The translations under genes and the position numbers were made by a program. A DNA stretch of 64,000 nucleotides. Source: Aquipseudomonas alcaligenes_A (lineage in GTDB: Bacteria; Pseudomonadota; Gammaproteobacteria; Pseudomonadales; Pseudomonadaceae). The stretch is from assembly GCA_048595745.1 (NCBI GenBank), contig CP184361.1; one strand, given 5' to 3'. The first letter of the stretch is position 1. Every line of letters starts with the position of its first letter. Under the pieces are notes generated by a model. The model saw only the letters and a list, made by a program, of their open reading frames with translations. It had not been told where the DNA came from and made no database searches. Below, piece by piece: positions 50,298 to 59,223 of the stretch.

Positions 50298-50534
50298 CTC
50301 CTGCCCACTCCCAGCACCAGCCCTGCGCGGCGAGAAACGACTAGGCTTCACGCCATCCGCAGCGGTCACTCGCCGAGGTGGAGAACAGTCCAGACGCCCT
50401 GGCAGTTTTGCGATCATTGCCACGCCGAAAATCAAACGCTTGCTTGGATTGCGCTTTCCATCCGCTTTAGGCAGCATCGGACTGAAGATTGACACTGAGC
50501 CAATTTCACCACTCCACCAACGCCGAGGCCCGCC

Positions 50535-50987
50535 ATGCGCATTGTCCAAGCTACCCTGGAGCACCTGGACCTGCTGACCCCGCTGTTCATCAAGTACCGT
50601 GAATTCTATGGCGAGCTGCCCTTCCCGGACTCCTCGCGCAAGTTCCTCGAGACCCGCCTCAAGCGCAAGGAGTCGGTGATCTACCTGGCCCTGGCCGATG
50701 ACGAGGACAAGCTGCTCGGCTACTGCCAGCTGTTCCCCAGCTACTCCTCGCTGTCGCTCAAGCGCGTGTGGATTCTCAACGACATCTTCGTCGCCGAGGA
50801 TGCCCGCCGCATGCTGGTCGCCGACCGCCTGCTGCAGACTGCCAAACAGATGGCCAAGGACACCAACGCCGTGCGCATGCGCGTAGCCACCAGCGTGAGC
50901 AACGAAGTGGCGCAGAAGACCTACGAATCGATCGGCTTCCGCGAAGACACCCGCTTCAAGAACTACACCCTCGAGCTGGGCGACTGA
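50535..50987 (+). CDS. GNAT-family acetyltransferase
   Basis: This 150-residue protein has the GNAT fold: MRIVQATLEHLDLLTPLF, LLGYCQLFPSYSSL, VWILNDIFVAEDARRM and YESIGFREDTRFKNYTLEL. The acetyl-CoA loop, usually R/Q-x-x-G-x-G/A, reads RRMLVA and is glycine-poor. The substrate is unknown. Confidence 0.75.
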   Translation: MRIVQATLEHLDLLTPLFIKYREFYGELPFPDSSRKFLETRLKRKESVIYLALADDEDKLLGYCQLFPSYSSLSLKRVWILNDIFVAEDARRMLVADRLLQTAKQMAKDTNAVRMRVATSVSNEVAQKTYESIGFREDTRFKNYTLELGD

Positions 50988-51038
50988 TGGCCCCGGCGGA
51001 CAGGCTGAACGCCGTCCGCCGCCTCCCGAGACATTCGC

Positions 51039-51857
51039 ATGTGGTCGTACCGCGCCTGGCGTCGCCGGCGCATTCTCGCTCGCTCGCCCTACACCGCCCA
51101 GCACTGGCACAGCGTGCGCGCACGCCTGCCGATCCTCGACGGCCTCAGCGAAGCCGAGGAGCAGCGGCTGTTCCAGCGCGCCGTCCTGTTCCTGCATCAC
51201 AAGCACCTGACCGCCCTGCCCGGCGTCGTGCTGGATGACACCGATCGCCTGACCCTGGCCGCGCAGGCCGAGCTGCCGCTGCTACACCTGGCCGACCTGG
51301 ACTGGTACCAGGGTTTCCACGAGATCGTCCTGTACCCGGACGACTTCGTCAGCCCGCAGCGTCACCGCGACGCCGCCGGCGTCGAGCACGAATGGGACGA
51401 CGAGCGTAGCGGCGAAGCCTGGCACCAGGGCCCAGTGATCCTCGCCTGGCCCGGCGTGCAAAGCAGTGGCGGCTGGGATGCCTACAACCTGGTGATCCAC
51501 GAACTGGCGCACAAGCTGGACATGCTCAATGGCGATGCCAACGGCCTGCCCCCGCTGCATCGCGACATGCGCATCGATGCCTGGGCACAGGCCATGCAGC
51601 AGGCCTACGACCAGATGAATGACGAACTCGATGCCGACCCCGAGGCGCAAACGGCCATCGACCCTTATGCGGCCGAGAACCCCGCCGAGTTCTTCGCCGT
51701 CACCAGCGAATACTTCTTCACCGCCCCCGACCTGCTGCAGCAGGCTTTTCCGGCCGTTTACGCCCAGCTCGCGGCCTTCTACCGCCAGGACCCACTGGCG
51801 CGTCTGCAGGGTCTGCAGCAAAACCACCCGGATTACCGCGACACGACCAACGGATAA
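51039..51857 (+). CDS. mtfA: Zinc-dependent peptidase MtfA
   Basis: This 272-residue protein matches the MtfA (DUF980) family, which in E. coli binds the Mlc repressor and has aminopeptidase activity. The metal site HELAHKLDMLNGDANG contains HExxH, and AENPAEFFAVTSEYFF supplies the third ligand region. A hairpin (50995-51020) lies between it and the GNAT gene. Confidence 0.88.
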   Translation: MWSYRAWRRRRILARSPYTAQHWHSVRARLPILDGLSEAEEQRLFQRAVLFLHHKHLTALPGVVLDDTDRLTLAAQAELPLLHLADLDWYQGFHEIVLYPDDFVSPQRHRDAAGVEHEWDDERSGEAWHQGPVILAWPGVQSSGGWDAYNLVIHELAHKLDMLNGDANGLPPLHRDMRIDAWAQAMQQAYDQMNDELDADPEAQTAIDPYAAENPAEFFAVTSEYFFTAPDLLQQAFPAVYAQLAAFYRQDPLARLQGLQQNHPDYRDTTNG

Positions 51858-51891
51858 TCGTCTGGACGTAGTAACGCCGGGGGAATGTGCC

Positions 51892-51897
51892 TATAAT
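51892..51897 (+). promoter_or_regulatory. -10 element TATAAT of the ppa promoter
   Basis: A perfect TATAAT lies 37 nt before the ppa start. No good -35 is found at 16-18 bp, so an upstream activator or weak -35 is possible. Confidence 0.5.
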
Positions 51898-51934
51898 CCG
51901 CCCACTTTTTTGGCCCACCCCTGGGGAGTCGCCC

Positions 51935-52462
51935 ATGAGCTACAGCAAAGTCCCGGCCGGCAAAGACGTGCCGAACGACATCTACGTCGCCATCGAAATC
52001 CCGGCCAACCATGCGCCGATCAAATACGAAATCGATCACGACACCGATTGCCTGTTCGTCGATCGTTTCATGGCCACCCCGATGTTCTACCCGGCCAACT
52101 ACGGTTTCATCCCGCACACCCTGGCCGATGACGGTGACCCCCTCGACGTGCTGGTCGTGACCCCGTATCCGGTTGCTCCGGGCTCGGTCATCCGCTGCCG
52201 TCCGGTCGGCGTGCTGAACATGACCGACGAAGCCGGCGGTGACGCCAAGCTGATCGCCGTCCCGCACGACAAGCTGAGCCAGCTGTACGTGGACGTGAAG
52301 GAATACACCGACCTGCCGGCCCTGCTGCTGGAGCAGATCAAGCACTTCTTCGAGAACTACAAGGATCTCGAGAAGGGCAAGTGGGTCAAGGTCGAAGGTT
52401 GGGAAGGCGCCGATGCCGCCCGCCAAGCCATTCTGAAGGCGGTAGCGGCTTACCAGAAGTAA
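51935..52462 (+). CDS. ppa: Inorganic pyrophosphatase
   Basis: This 175-residue family I pyrophosphatase has the signature DGDPLDVLV within HTLADDGDPLDVLVV, and ends in VEGWEGADAARQAI. It hydrolyses pyrophosphate from biosynthesis, including the aminoacylation and nucleotide reactions. The start at 51935 (MSYSKVPAGKDVPND) has GGGGAG upstream. Confidence 0.97.
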   Translation: MSYSKVPAGKDVPNDIYVAIEIPANHAPIKYEIDHDTDCLFVDRFMATPMFYPANYGFIPHTLADDGDPLDVLVVTPYPVAPGSVIRCRPVGVLNMTDEAGGDAKLIAVPHDKLSQLYVDVKEYTDLPALLLEQIKHFFENYKDLEKGKWVKVEGWEGADAARQAILKAVAAYQK

Positions 52463-52479
52463 GCCAACACCACCCCCTG

Positions 52480-52505
52480 AAGGCCGGCCACAAGCCGGCC
52501 TTTTT
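52480..52505 (+). terminator. Rho-independent terminator of ppa
   Basis: AAGGCCGGC (52480-52488), loop CACAA, GCCGGCCTT (52494-52502) then TTT. A strong stem with a T-run directly after the gene. Confidence 0.9.
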
Positions 52506-52530
52506 ATTACCTGCGATTTTTATCGTCCAC

Positions 52531-52557
52531 AAAAAAGGCCGCTTGCGCGGCCTTTTT
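52531..52557 (-). terminator. Terminator of purA (bidirectional)
   Basis: AAAAAGGCCGC (52532-52542), loop TTGC, GCGGCCTTTTT (52547-52557). On the minus strand the stem is followed by TTTTTT, fitting the end of purA. Confidence 0.88.
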
Positions 52558-52570
52558 ATCGATCAAACGA

Positions 52571-53866
52571 TCAGGCGAACGGATGACGCAGGACGATGGT
52601 CTCGTTGCGATCCGGGCCGGTGGAGATGATGTCGATCGGCGCGCCGACCAGTTCTTCCACGCGCTTGATGTAGGCACGAGCCGCTGCCGGCAGCTCTTCC
52701 AGGCTCTTGGCTCCCACGGTGGAGTCGCTCCAGCCCGGCATCTCCTCGTACACCGGCTGCAGGCCGATGTAGCTGTCGGCGTCGGTCGGTGCGTCGACCA
52801 GCAGGTTGCCCTGGGCGTCCTTGTAACCGGTGCAGATGCGGATGGTCTCCAGGCCGTCGAGCACGTCCAGCTTGGTCAGGCAAAGGCCGGAGATGCTGTT
52901 GATCTCGATGGCACGGCGCAGGATCACGGCATCGAACCAGCCGCAGCGACGGGCACGACCGGTGGTGGAGCCGAACTCGTGGCCTTTCTTGGCCAGGTAG
53001 GCGCCGGTCTCGTCGAACAGCTCGGTGGGGAACGGGCCGGAGCCGACACGGGTGGTGTAGGCCTTGGTGATGCCGAGGATGTAGTCCAGGTACAGCGGGC
53101 CGAAACCGGAACCGGTGGCGGTCCCGCCGGCGGTGGTGTTGGAGCTGGTGACGTACGGGTAGGTGCCGTGGTCGATGTCCAGCAGCGAGCCCTGGGCACC
53201 TTCGAACATGATGTCCTTGTCGGCGCGGCGCAGCTCGTGCAGCTCGGCGGTGACGTCGGTCATCATCGGGCGCAGCTGTTCGGCATAGGCCATGCACTCG
53301 TCCAGGGTAGCCTGGAAGTCGATGGCCGGCTCCTTGTAATAATTGACCAGCACGAAGTTGTGGTAGTCGAGCAGCTCGCCCAGCTTGGAGGCGAAGCGCT
53401 CGCGGTGGAACAGATCGCCAACGCGCAGGCCGCGACGCGCCACCTTGTCTTCGTAGGCCGGGCCGATACCGCGACCGGTGGTGCCGATCTTGGCGTCACC
53501 GCGGGCCTTCTCGCGAGCCTGGTCGAGGGCCACGTGGTAGGACAGAATCAGCGGGCAGGACGGGCTGATGCGCAGACGCTCACGCACCGGTACACCCTTC
53601 TCTTCCAGCTTGGTGATCTCGCGCATCAGGGCGTCGGGGGCGACCACCACACCGTTGCCGATCAGGCAGCGTACGCCTTCGCGCAGGATGCCGGACGGGA
53701 TCAGGTGCAGCACGGTCTTCTCGCCGTCGATGACCAGGGTGTGGCCAGCGTTGTGACCGCCCTGATAGCGCACCACGGCGGCGGCCTGCTCGGTCAGCAG
53801 ATCGACGATCTTGCCCTTGCCCTCATCACCCCACTGGGTGCCCAGGACCACGACATTCTTACCCAT
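52571..53866 (-). CDS. purA: Adenylosuccinate synthetase
   Basis: This 431-residue enzyme makes adenylosuccinate from IMP with GTP. It shows VVVLGTQWGDEGKGKIVD, GGHNAGHTLV, the signature GTTGRGIGPAYEDK and FEGAQGSLLDIDHGTYPYVTSSNT. It follows hisZ and yjeT as in other gamma-proteobacteria. Confidence 0.98.
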   Translation of the reverse strand: MGKNVVVLGTQWGDEGKGKIVDLLTEQAAAVVRYQGGHNAGHTLVIDGEKTVLHLIPSGILREGVRCLIGNGVVVAPDALMREITKLEEKGVPVRERLRISPSCPLILSYHVALDQAREKARGDAKIGTTGRGIGPAYEDKVARRGLRVGDLFHRERFASKLGELLDYHNFVLVNYYKEPAIDFQATLDECMAYAEQLRPMMTDVTAELHELRRADKDIMFEGAQGSLLDIDHGTYPYVTSSNTTAGGTATGSGFGPLYLDYILGITKAYTTRVGSGPFPTELFDETGAYLAKKGHEFGSTTGRARRCGWFDAVILRRAIEINSISGLCLTKLDVLDGLETIRICTGYKDAQGNLLVDAPTDADSYIGLQPVYEEMPGWSDSTVGAKSLEELPAAARAYIKRVEELVGAPIDIISTGPDRNETIVLRHPFA

Positions 53867-53920
53867 AACACTTGTCCTCTTTCGGAAGCTCGATGCCGGT
53901 CACGGCCGGCGGAAAACTCG

Positions 53921-55108
53921 TCAGGACGCCAGCGGCGCCACTTGCCAACGTCCATCGCGCAGCTGCAACTGGCGATCACAACCCGCCTCGCGCGCCGCGC
54001 CAACATCCTGTCCGGGCAACGCCTGGACCACGCGCACGCCCTCGCTGCGCAGGCGCTGCACGGCCTGCCACAGGTACAGGTCATGATGATCCGGTGCCCA
54101 CACGCCGGCTTCCTGCGCCTCGACCTGCATGTCACCCAGGGTCACCAGGGTCTTCAGGTCAGTGGAGAAACCGGTGGCCGGGCGCGCCCGGCCGAAGTTG
54201 CCTCCGACGTCATCGTAGCGACCGCCCTGGGCGATGGACTGGCCAACACCCGGCACGAACGCGGCGAACACCACGCCGGTGTGGTAGTGGTAGCCACGCA
54301 GTTCACCAAGGTCGAAATACAGCGGCAGTTCGGGATAACGCAGTTCCAACTGGTCGGCGATCGCCACCAGCTGATCCAGTGCGGCATGCACCTCGTCTGG
54401 CGCCTCGACCAGGCAGGCCTGGGCCAGGTCCAGCACTTCGCGGCCGCCACACAGCTCGACCAGCGCACGCAGCATGGTGGCCAAGTGCGGCTGCAGGGAC
54501 TCGGTGAGCGCATCGACCTCGTCGATGGCCTTGCGCTGCAGGGCGTCGAACAACTGCTGCTCAGCCTCACCGGACAGCCCGGCGGCGCGGGCCAGGCCGC
54601 GGTAGATGCCGACATGACCGAGGTCCATGTGCACATCCGGCACACGCGCCAGGGCCAGGGTATCGAGCATCAGGCTGATGACTTCGACATCGCTGGCCGG
54701 GCTGGCGTCGCCGTACAGCTCGGCACCCAGCTGGATCGGGCTGCGCGAGGTGGCGAGTGCCCGCGGCTTGGCGTGCAGCACACTGCCGGCATAGCACAGG
54801 CGGCTCGGACCCTCGCGACGCAGGGTGTGCGCATCCATCCGCGCCACCTGCGGGGTGATGTCGGCCCGAAAGCCCATCTGCCGCCCGGACAGCGGATCGG
54901 TCACCTTGAAGGTGCGCAGATCCAGGTCCTGACCGGCACCGGTGAGCAGGGACTCGAGGTATTCGATGTGCGGGGTGACGACGAACTCGTAACCCCAACG
55001 CTGGAACAGATCCAGCACCTGGCGGCGTGCCGCCTCGATCAGTGCCGCTTCCGGCGGCAGTACTTCTTCGATGCCATCTGGCAGGAGCCAGCGGTCTACC
55101 GTTGCCAT
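53921..55108 (-). CDS. hisZ: ATP phosphoribosyltransferase regulatory subunit HisZ
   Basis: This 395-residue protein is a histidyl-tRNA-synthetase-like regulator of the short HisG. It shows LPDGIEEVLPPEAALIE, GYEFVVTPHIEYLESLL, FRADITPQVARMDAH and the C-terminal AQGGRYDDVG. It lacks the anticodon-binding domain of true HisS, as expected. It lies between yjeT and purA. Confidence 0.96.
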   Translation of the reverse strand: MATVDRWLLPDGIEEVLPPEAALIEAARRQVLDLFQRWGYEFVVTPHIEYLESLLTGAGQDLDLRTFKVTDPLSGRQMGFRADITPQVARMDAHTLRREGPSRLCYAGSVLHAKPRALATSRSPIQLGAELYGDASPASDVEVISLMLDTLALARVPDVHMDLGHVGIYRGLARAAGLSGEAEQQLFDALQRKAIDEVDALTESLQPHLATMLRALVELCGGREVLDLAQACLVEAPDEVHAALDQLVAIADQLELRYPELPLYFDLGELRGYHYHTGVVFAAFVPGVGQSIAQGGRYDDVGGNFGRARPATGFSTDLKTLVTLGDMQVEAQEAGVWAPDHHDLYLWQAVQRLRSEGVRVVQALPGQDVGAAREAGCDRQLQLRDGRWQVAPLAS

Positions 55109-55142
55109 TTCGCCATTCCCCTCTCGGTACGGGCGGCAGCCT

Positions 55143-55328
55143 TCAGTGAAGCAGATACAGGAGGGCAGTCCCCAGCAGCATGCTGGCCAGCCCCATGAGG
55201 CGCAGCTGACGATCCGGCAGCTGCACCAGTTGCGCGATTGCGCCGCGCCAACGTCGCGGATAGAGGAACGGCAGGATGCCTTCCAGCACCAGCATTAGAC
55301 AAAAAGCGATGCCCAGTTCCTGCCACAT
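55143..55328 (-). CDS. yjeT: DUF2065 small membrane protein (YjeT-like)
   Basis: This 61-residue protein has two hydrophobic helices (LGIAFCLMLVLEGILPFLYP and LMGLASMLLGTALLYLL) with PRRWR between. It matches YjeT/DUF2065, found between hflC and purA in E. coli. The start at 55328 (MWQELGIA) is family-like. Function is unknown. Confidence 0.87.
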   Translation of the reverse strand: MWQELGIAFCLMLVLEGILPFLYPRRWRGAIAQLVQLPDRQLRLMGLASMLLGTALLYLLH

Positions 55329-55343
55329 GATTCCCGCAGACGC

Positions 55344-55368
55344 AAAAAAGCCGGGCATTTTCCCGGCT
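55344..55368 (-). terminator. Terminator downstream of hflC
   Basis: On the minus strand AGCCGGG, a 6-nt loop and CCCGGCT (55368-55349) are followed by TTTTTT. It separates hflKC from the yjeT-hisZ-purA group and overlaps only its leader. Confidence 0.85.
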
Positions 55369-55439
55369 GACCCATGATAACACGTTTTCCCCGGAGGTCA
55401 CCCCGACGTGGCCGAACGGCCACGCCAGGGCACACCGGA

Positions 55440-56309
55440 TCAGGGCTTGGGCTGCTGCAGATAGCGGAAGAAATCGCTGCTCGGATCCAGCACCAGCACA
55501 TCGCTCTTGCTCGAGAAGCTTTCGCGATAGGCACCCAGGCTACGGTAGAAGGCGTAGAACTCGGCATCCTGGTTGTAGGCCGCGGCGTAGATGGCGGCCG
55601 CCTTGGCGTCACCATCACCGCGAACCTCTTCCGCCTCACGGTAGGCATCGGCCAGGATCACGCGTTTCTGGCGGTCGGCATCGGCACGAATGCCCTCGGC
55701 CAGCTCGCGGCCCTTGGCGCGGTGCTCGCGGGCTTCGCGTTCACGCTCCGAGCTCATGCGATCGAACACGCTGCGATAGACCTCTTTCGGCAGGTCGATG
55801 GCCTTGACGCGTACATCGACCACCTCGATACCCAGCTCCTTCTGCGCCATGCCGTTGAGCGACTTGGTGATGTCCGCCATCAGCAGGTCACGCTCACCGG
55901 AAACCACCTCATGCAGGGTGCGGGTACCGAACTGGTTGGCCAGTGCGGTGATCAGACGCTGCGACAGGCGGTCATCGGCGATCTGGCGAATACCCGAGGT
56001 CGCGGTGTAGAAGTGCTCGGCATCAGCCACTCGCCACTTGGCATAGGCATCGACCATCACCGCCTTCTTTTCCTTGGTCAGGATGCGCTGAATCGGCGAT
56101 TCCAGGGTGAGCAGGCGGCCGTCGAACTTGCGCACCTGGTTCATCAGCGGCACCTTGAAGTGCAGCCCCGGCTTGACGTCCGGGTTCTGGATCTTACCGA
56201 ACTGCAGCAGCACGGCCTTCTCGGTCTGGTAGACGATATAGATGCTGTTCCACGCCACGATGGCAAGGAGCACGCCCCCGATCAGGGCAAACAGGGATTT
56301 ATTGCTCAT
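55440..56309 (-). CDS. hflC: HflC, FtsH-protease modulator
   Basis: This 289-residue SPFH/band-7 protein has one N-terminal membrane anchor (LFALIGGVLLAIVAWNSIYIV) and a large periplasmic part rich in charged coiled coil. With HflK it forms the cage around FtsH. ATG overlaps the hflK stop by one base. Confidence 0.96.
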   Translation of the reverse strand: MSNKSLFALIGGVLLAIVAWNSIYIVYQTEKAVLLQFGKIQNPDVKPGLHFKVPLMNQVRKFDGRLLTLESPIQRILTKEKKAVMVDAYAKWRVADAEHFYTATSGIRQIADDRLSQRLITALANQFGTRTLHEVVSGERDLLMADITKSLNGMAQKELGIEVVDVRVKAIDLPKEVYRSVFDRMSSEREREAREHRAKGRELAEGIRADADRQKRVILADAYREAEEVRGDGDAKAAAIYAAAYNQDAEFYAFYRSLGAYRESFSSKSDVLVLDPSSDFFRYLQQPKP

Positions 56310-57460
56310 CAGCGGCTCTCCCTCGTGCGCAGCTCACGCTGCTGCAGGTCGTTGATGATGCGCGTCGCGCCCTCGCTCGAGGCGGTACCCGCCTGGCCTG
56401 CGGCACCGGCCGGTGCCGTCGGGCGGGAGTCGATCATCTTGTCGAGCGGCAGGTAGAGCAGGTTGTTCTGCCCGTCCTTGCCAGTCACCAGCACCTTGCT
56501 GGTGCTGCCGTAGACCTGCTGCATGGTGTCCAGATAAAGACGCTGACGCGTCACTTCAGGCGCCTTGCGGTACTCGGCCAGCAGCTTGCTGAAGCGATCG
56601 GCCTCACCTTGGGCACGCGCCACTACCTCGTCGCGGTAGCCGTTGGCTTCCTCGATGAGGCGCTGAGCCTGACCACGAGCCTCGGGCACCACACCGTTGG
56701 CGTAGGTTTCGGCCTGATTCTTCTCGCGCTGCTCGTCCTCACGGGCACGAATCACGTCATCAAAGGCATCCTTGACCTCGGCCGGAGCCGTGGCGCGCTG
56801 GATGTTGACCTGGGTGACGGTGATGCCGGTGCCGTAGTCGTTGAGGAACTTCTGCAGGCGCTGGCTGACTTCCTGGCCCATCTGCTCACGGCCGAGGGTA
56901 ATCACCTCATCCATGGAGGTGGAACCAGCGACATGGCGCAGAGCGCTTTCGGTGGCGTGCTGCAGGCTCACCTCGGGCGCATCGACGTTGAGCACGAAGT
57001 ACTGCAGGTTGCTGATCTTGTACTGCACGGTCAGCGGCACCTCGACGATGTTCTCGTCCTCGGTGAGCATCTGCCCCTGCAGCGTGAAGGAGCGTTCGCG
57101 CGTGACGTTTTCCTGGAACTTCTTCTCGAAGGGCGGGAAGTAGATATTCAGGCCCTGTTCGACAGTCCGGTTGTACTCACCCAGGCGCAAAACAACCGCC
57201 TGCTCCTGAGCATCGACGATGTACACGGCATTCCACAGCCAGACCGCGCCGAGCAGAGCGGCACCGATGCCGAGCATGCCCCAGCCACCGCCCTGGCCTT
57301 CGCCATCGCGTTTCTTGCCGCCACCGAAGATGCCGTTGAGGCTCTCCTGCAGCTTGCGGAAGGCCTCGTCGAGGTCCGGCGGCCCCTGGCGTCCACCGCC
57401 CTTGCGGCCGCCCCAGGGATCCTGATTGTTCGAGTTGCCACCCGGCTCATTCCAAGCCAT
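56309..57460 (-). CDS. hflK: HflK, FtsH-protease modulator
   Basis: This 383-residue SPFH protein starts MAWNEPGGNSNNQDPWGG, the usual Gly/Asn/Pro-rich cytoplasmic tail. A membrane helix (MLGIGAALLGAVWLWNAVYI) and the band-7 domain follow. A start four codons upstream is also in frame, but the chosen one matches the family. Confidence 0.96.
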   Translation of the reverse strand: MAWNEPGGNSNNQDPWGGRKGGGRQGPPDLDEAFRKLQESLNGIFGGGKKRDGEGQGGGWGMLGIGAALLGAVWLWNAVYIVDAQEQAVVLRLGEYNRTVEQGLNIYFPPFEKKFQENVTRERSFTLQGQMLTEDENIVEVPLTVQYKISNLQYFVLNVDAPEVSLQHATESALRHVAGSTSMDEVITLGREQMGQEVSQRLQKFLNDYGTGITVTQVNIQRATAPAEVKDAFDDVIRAREDEQREKNQAETYANGVVPEARGQAQRLIEEANGYRDEVVARAQGEADRFSKLLAEYRKAPEVTRQRLYLDTMQQVYGSTSKVLVTGKDGQNNLLYLPLDKMIDSRPTAPAGAAGQAGTASSEGATRIINDLQQRELRTRESR

Positions 57461-57555
57461 AGCGCTCTCCATCTAATAAAGCGAAGACGCGCCCGCGGCG
57501 CGCCGGCCCATGCTACCGAAGCACCCGAGCTGCCGCAAAAGCGACGGCCCGGGCT

Positions 57556-58857
57556 TTATTGCAAAGTGTGTTGCTCAAGGAAATCCTGCGGCTTCAGCCC
57601 TTCGCGACTGACCAGGCGATTCAGCTCGGCGCGCGGCAGGCGGATGGCCAGCAGCGTATCGCCCGCCTCGTCGTGCGACTCGCTCTGTACCGCGTTCAAC
57701 TCGAAGAACTGCGCACGCAAACGCCCCAGGCGCTGCGGCAGGCGCAGCGTGCCAACGAACAGATCCTCGCCAAGCAGTTCGGCCACCGCCTGACGCAGCA
57801 GTTCGAGGCCTTTGCCGTCGCGCGCGGAAAGCCAAACGCGCTCCGGTTTGCCATCGCCGTCGCGCTGAATCTGCGGTTCAACGCCCTCGACCAAGTCGAT
57901 CTTGTTGTACACCTCGAGAATCGGCAGCTCGTTGGCACCGATCTCACCCAGCACCGCCATGACCTGCTCGATCTGCTGATCACGCTCCGGCTCATGCGAA
58001 TCGATCACGTGCAGCAGCAGGTCGGAATTGCTTGATTCTTCCAGGGTGGCGCGAAACGCCTCGACCAACTTGTGCGGCAGATGACGGATGAAACCCACCG
58101 TATCGGCCAGCACCACCGGCCCCAGATCATCCAGCTCAAGGCGACGCAGGGTCGGGTCGAGGGTGGCGAACAACTGGTCGGCCGCATAGACCTCGGAAGT
58201 GGTCAGCGCATTGAACAACGTGGATTTGCCGGCGTTGGTGTAGCCCACCAGCGACACCGAGGGGATATCCGCACGGCGGCGGCCGCGACGAGCCTGCTCG
58301 CGCTGGCTGCGCACCTTCTCCAGCTTCTGCTTGATCTGGCGAATGCGCACACGCAGCAGACGACGGTCGGTTTCCAGCTGGGTTTCACCCGGGCCGCGCA
58401 GGCCGATACCACCCTTCTGCCGCTCCAGGTGGGTCCAGCCACGCACCAGGCGCGTGCTCATGTGGTCCAGCTGGGCGAGCTCGACCTGCAGCTTGCCCTC
58501 ATGGGTACGGGCGCGTTGGGCGAAGATATCGAGGATCAGCCCGGTGCGATCCAGTACGCGGCACTCGAAAACGCGCTCGAGGTTACGCTCCTGGCTGGGC
58601 GTGAGGGTGTGATTGAAGATGACCAGCTCGGCCTCGGACTCCTTGACCAGATCGCGCAACTCCTCGACCTTGCCACTGCCGATGAGGAATTTTGCGGTCG
58701 GCATGTGTCGCGACACGGTGACCAACGCCACCATGTCCGCACCGGCCGACAGAGCCAGGTCCTGAAACTCCTGCGGATCTTCGGCCGCCTCGGGGTTACT
58801 GCCTTCCAGGTGAACGAGAATGGCCCGCTCACCGCCGCCGTGACGCTCGAAGAACAA
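57556..58857 (-). CDS. hflX: Ribosome-splitting GTPase HflX
   Basis: This 433-residue GTPase rescues stalled or heat-damaged ribosomes. It has an N-terminal HflX domain, a coiled linker, G1 VGYTNAGKSTLFN, G3 LADTVGFIRHLP and G4 NKID. It is encoded 12 nt after hfq, as in the classical hfl locus. Confidence 0.96.
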   Translation of the reverse strand: MFFERHGGGERAILVHLEGSNPEAAEDPQEFQDLALSAGADMVALVTVSRHMPTAKFLIGSGKVEELRDLVKESEAELVIFNHTLTPSQERNLERVFECRVLDRTGLILDIFAQRARTHEGKLQVELAQLDHMSTRLVRGWTHLERQKGGIGLRGPGETQLETDRRLLRVRIRQIKQKLEKVRSQREQARRGRRRADIPSVSLVGYTNAGKSTLFNALTTSEVYAADQLFATLDPTLRRLELDDLGPVVLADTVGFIRHLPHKLVEAFRATLEESSNSDLLLHVIDSHEPERDQQIEQVMAVLGEIGANELPILEVYNKIDLVEGVEPQIQRDGDGKPERVWLSARDGKGLELLRQAVAELLGEDLFVGTLRLPQRLGRLRAQFFELNAVQSESHDEAGDTLLAIRLPRAELNRLVSREGLKPQDFLEQHTLQ

Positions 58858-58869
58858 GTCAGGCTCCTA

Positions 58870-59124
58870 TCAGGCGTTGCCCGGCTCGACCTGCTCGCCT
58901 TCGGTCGCACTGGGCAGGCGCACCGGGCGGCTCGGCACCACGGTGGAGATGGCGTGTTTGTAGACCATCTGGCTGACAGTGTTCTTCAGCAAAATCACGA
59001 ACTGGTCGAAGGATTCGATCTGGCCTTGCAGTTTGATGCCGTTGACCAGATAGATGGAAACCGGTACGCGTTCCTTACGCAGGGTATTCAGGTAAGGGTC
59101 TTGTAGCGAATGCCCTTTTGACAT
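58870..59124 (-). CDS. hfq: RNA chaperone Hfq
   Basis: This 84-residue Sm-like protein has Sm1 (VPVSIYLVNGIKLQGQIESFDQFVILLKN) and Sm2 (VYKHAISTVVPSRPV) motifs and the short C-terminus typical of Pseudomonas. It mediates sRNA regulation and, with Crc, catabolite repression. The start at 59124 (MSKGHSLQDPY) is the family start. Confidence 0.98.
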   Translation of the reverse strand: MSKGHSLQDPYLNTLRKERVPVSIYLVNGIKLQGQIESFDQFVILLKNTVSQMVYKHAISTVVPSRPVRLPSATEGEQVEPGNA

Positions 59125-59223
59125 GTGCCGCACTCCTTAAGGTTCAAAATGTAGTAAAGCAAAAATGGCTTATGCCGTATCAGCCTCAAAAGCCAAGGAT
59201 AGACGGCGAACAGGCGGGTCTCA

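Noticed and set aside
52583..55198. An 871-codon open frame antisense to purA and hisZ
   Set aside because: It spans two well-defined genes and their gap on the other strand, and has no domain or ribosome site.
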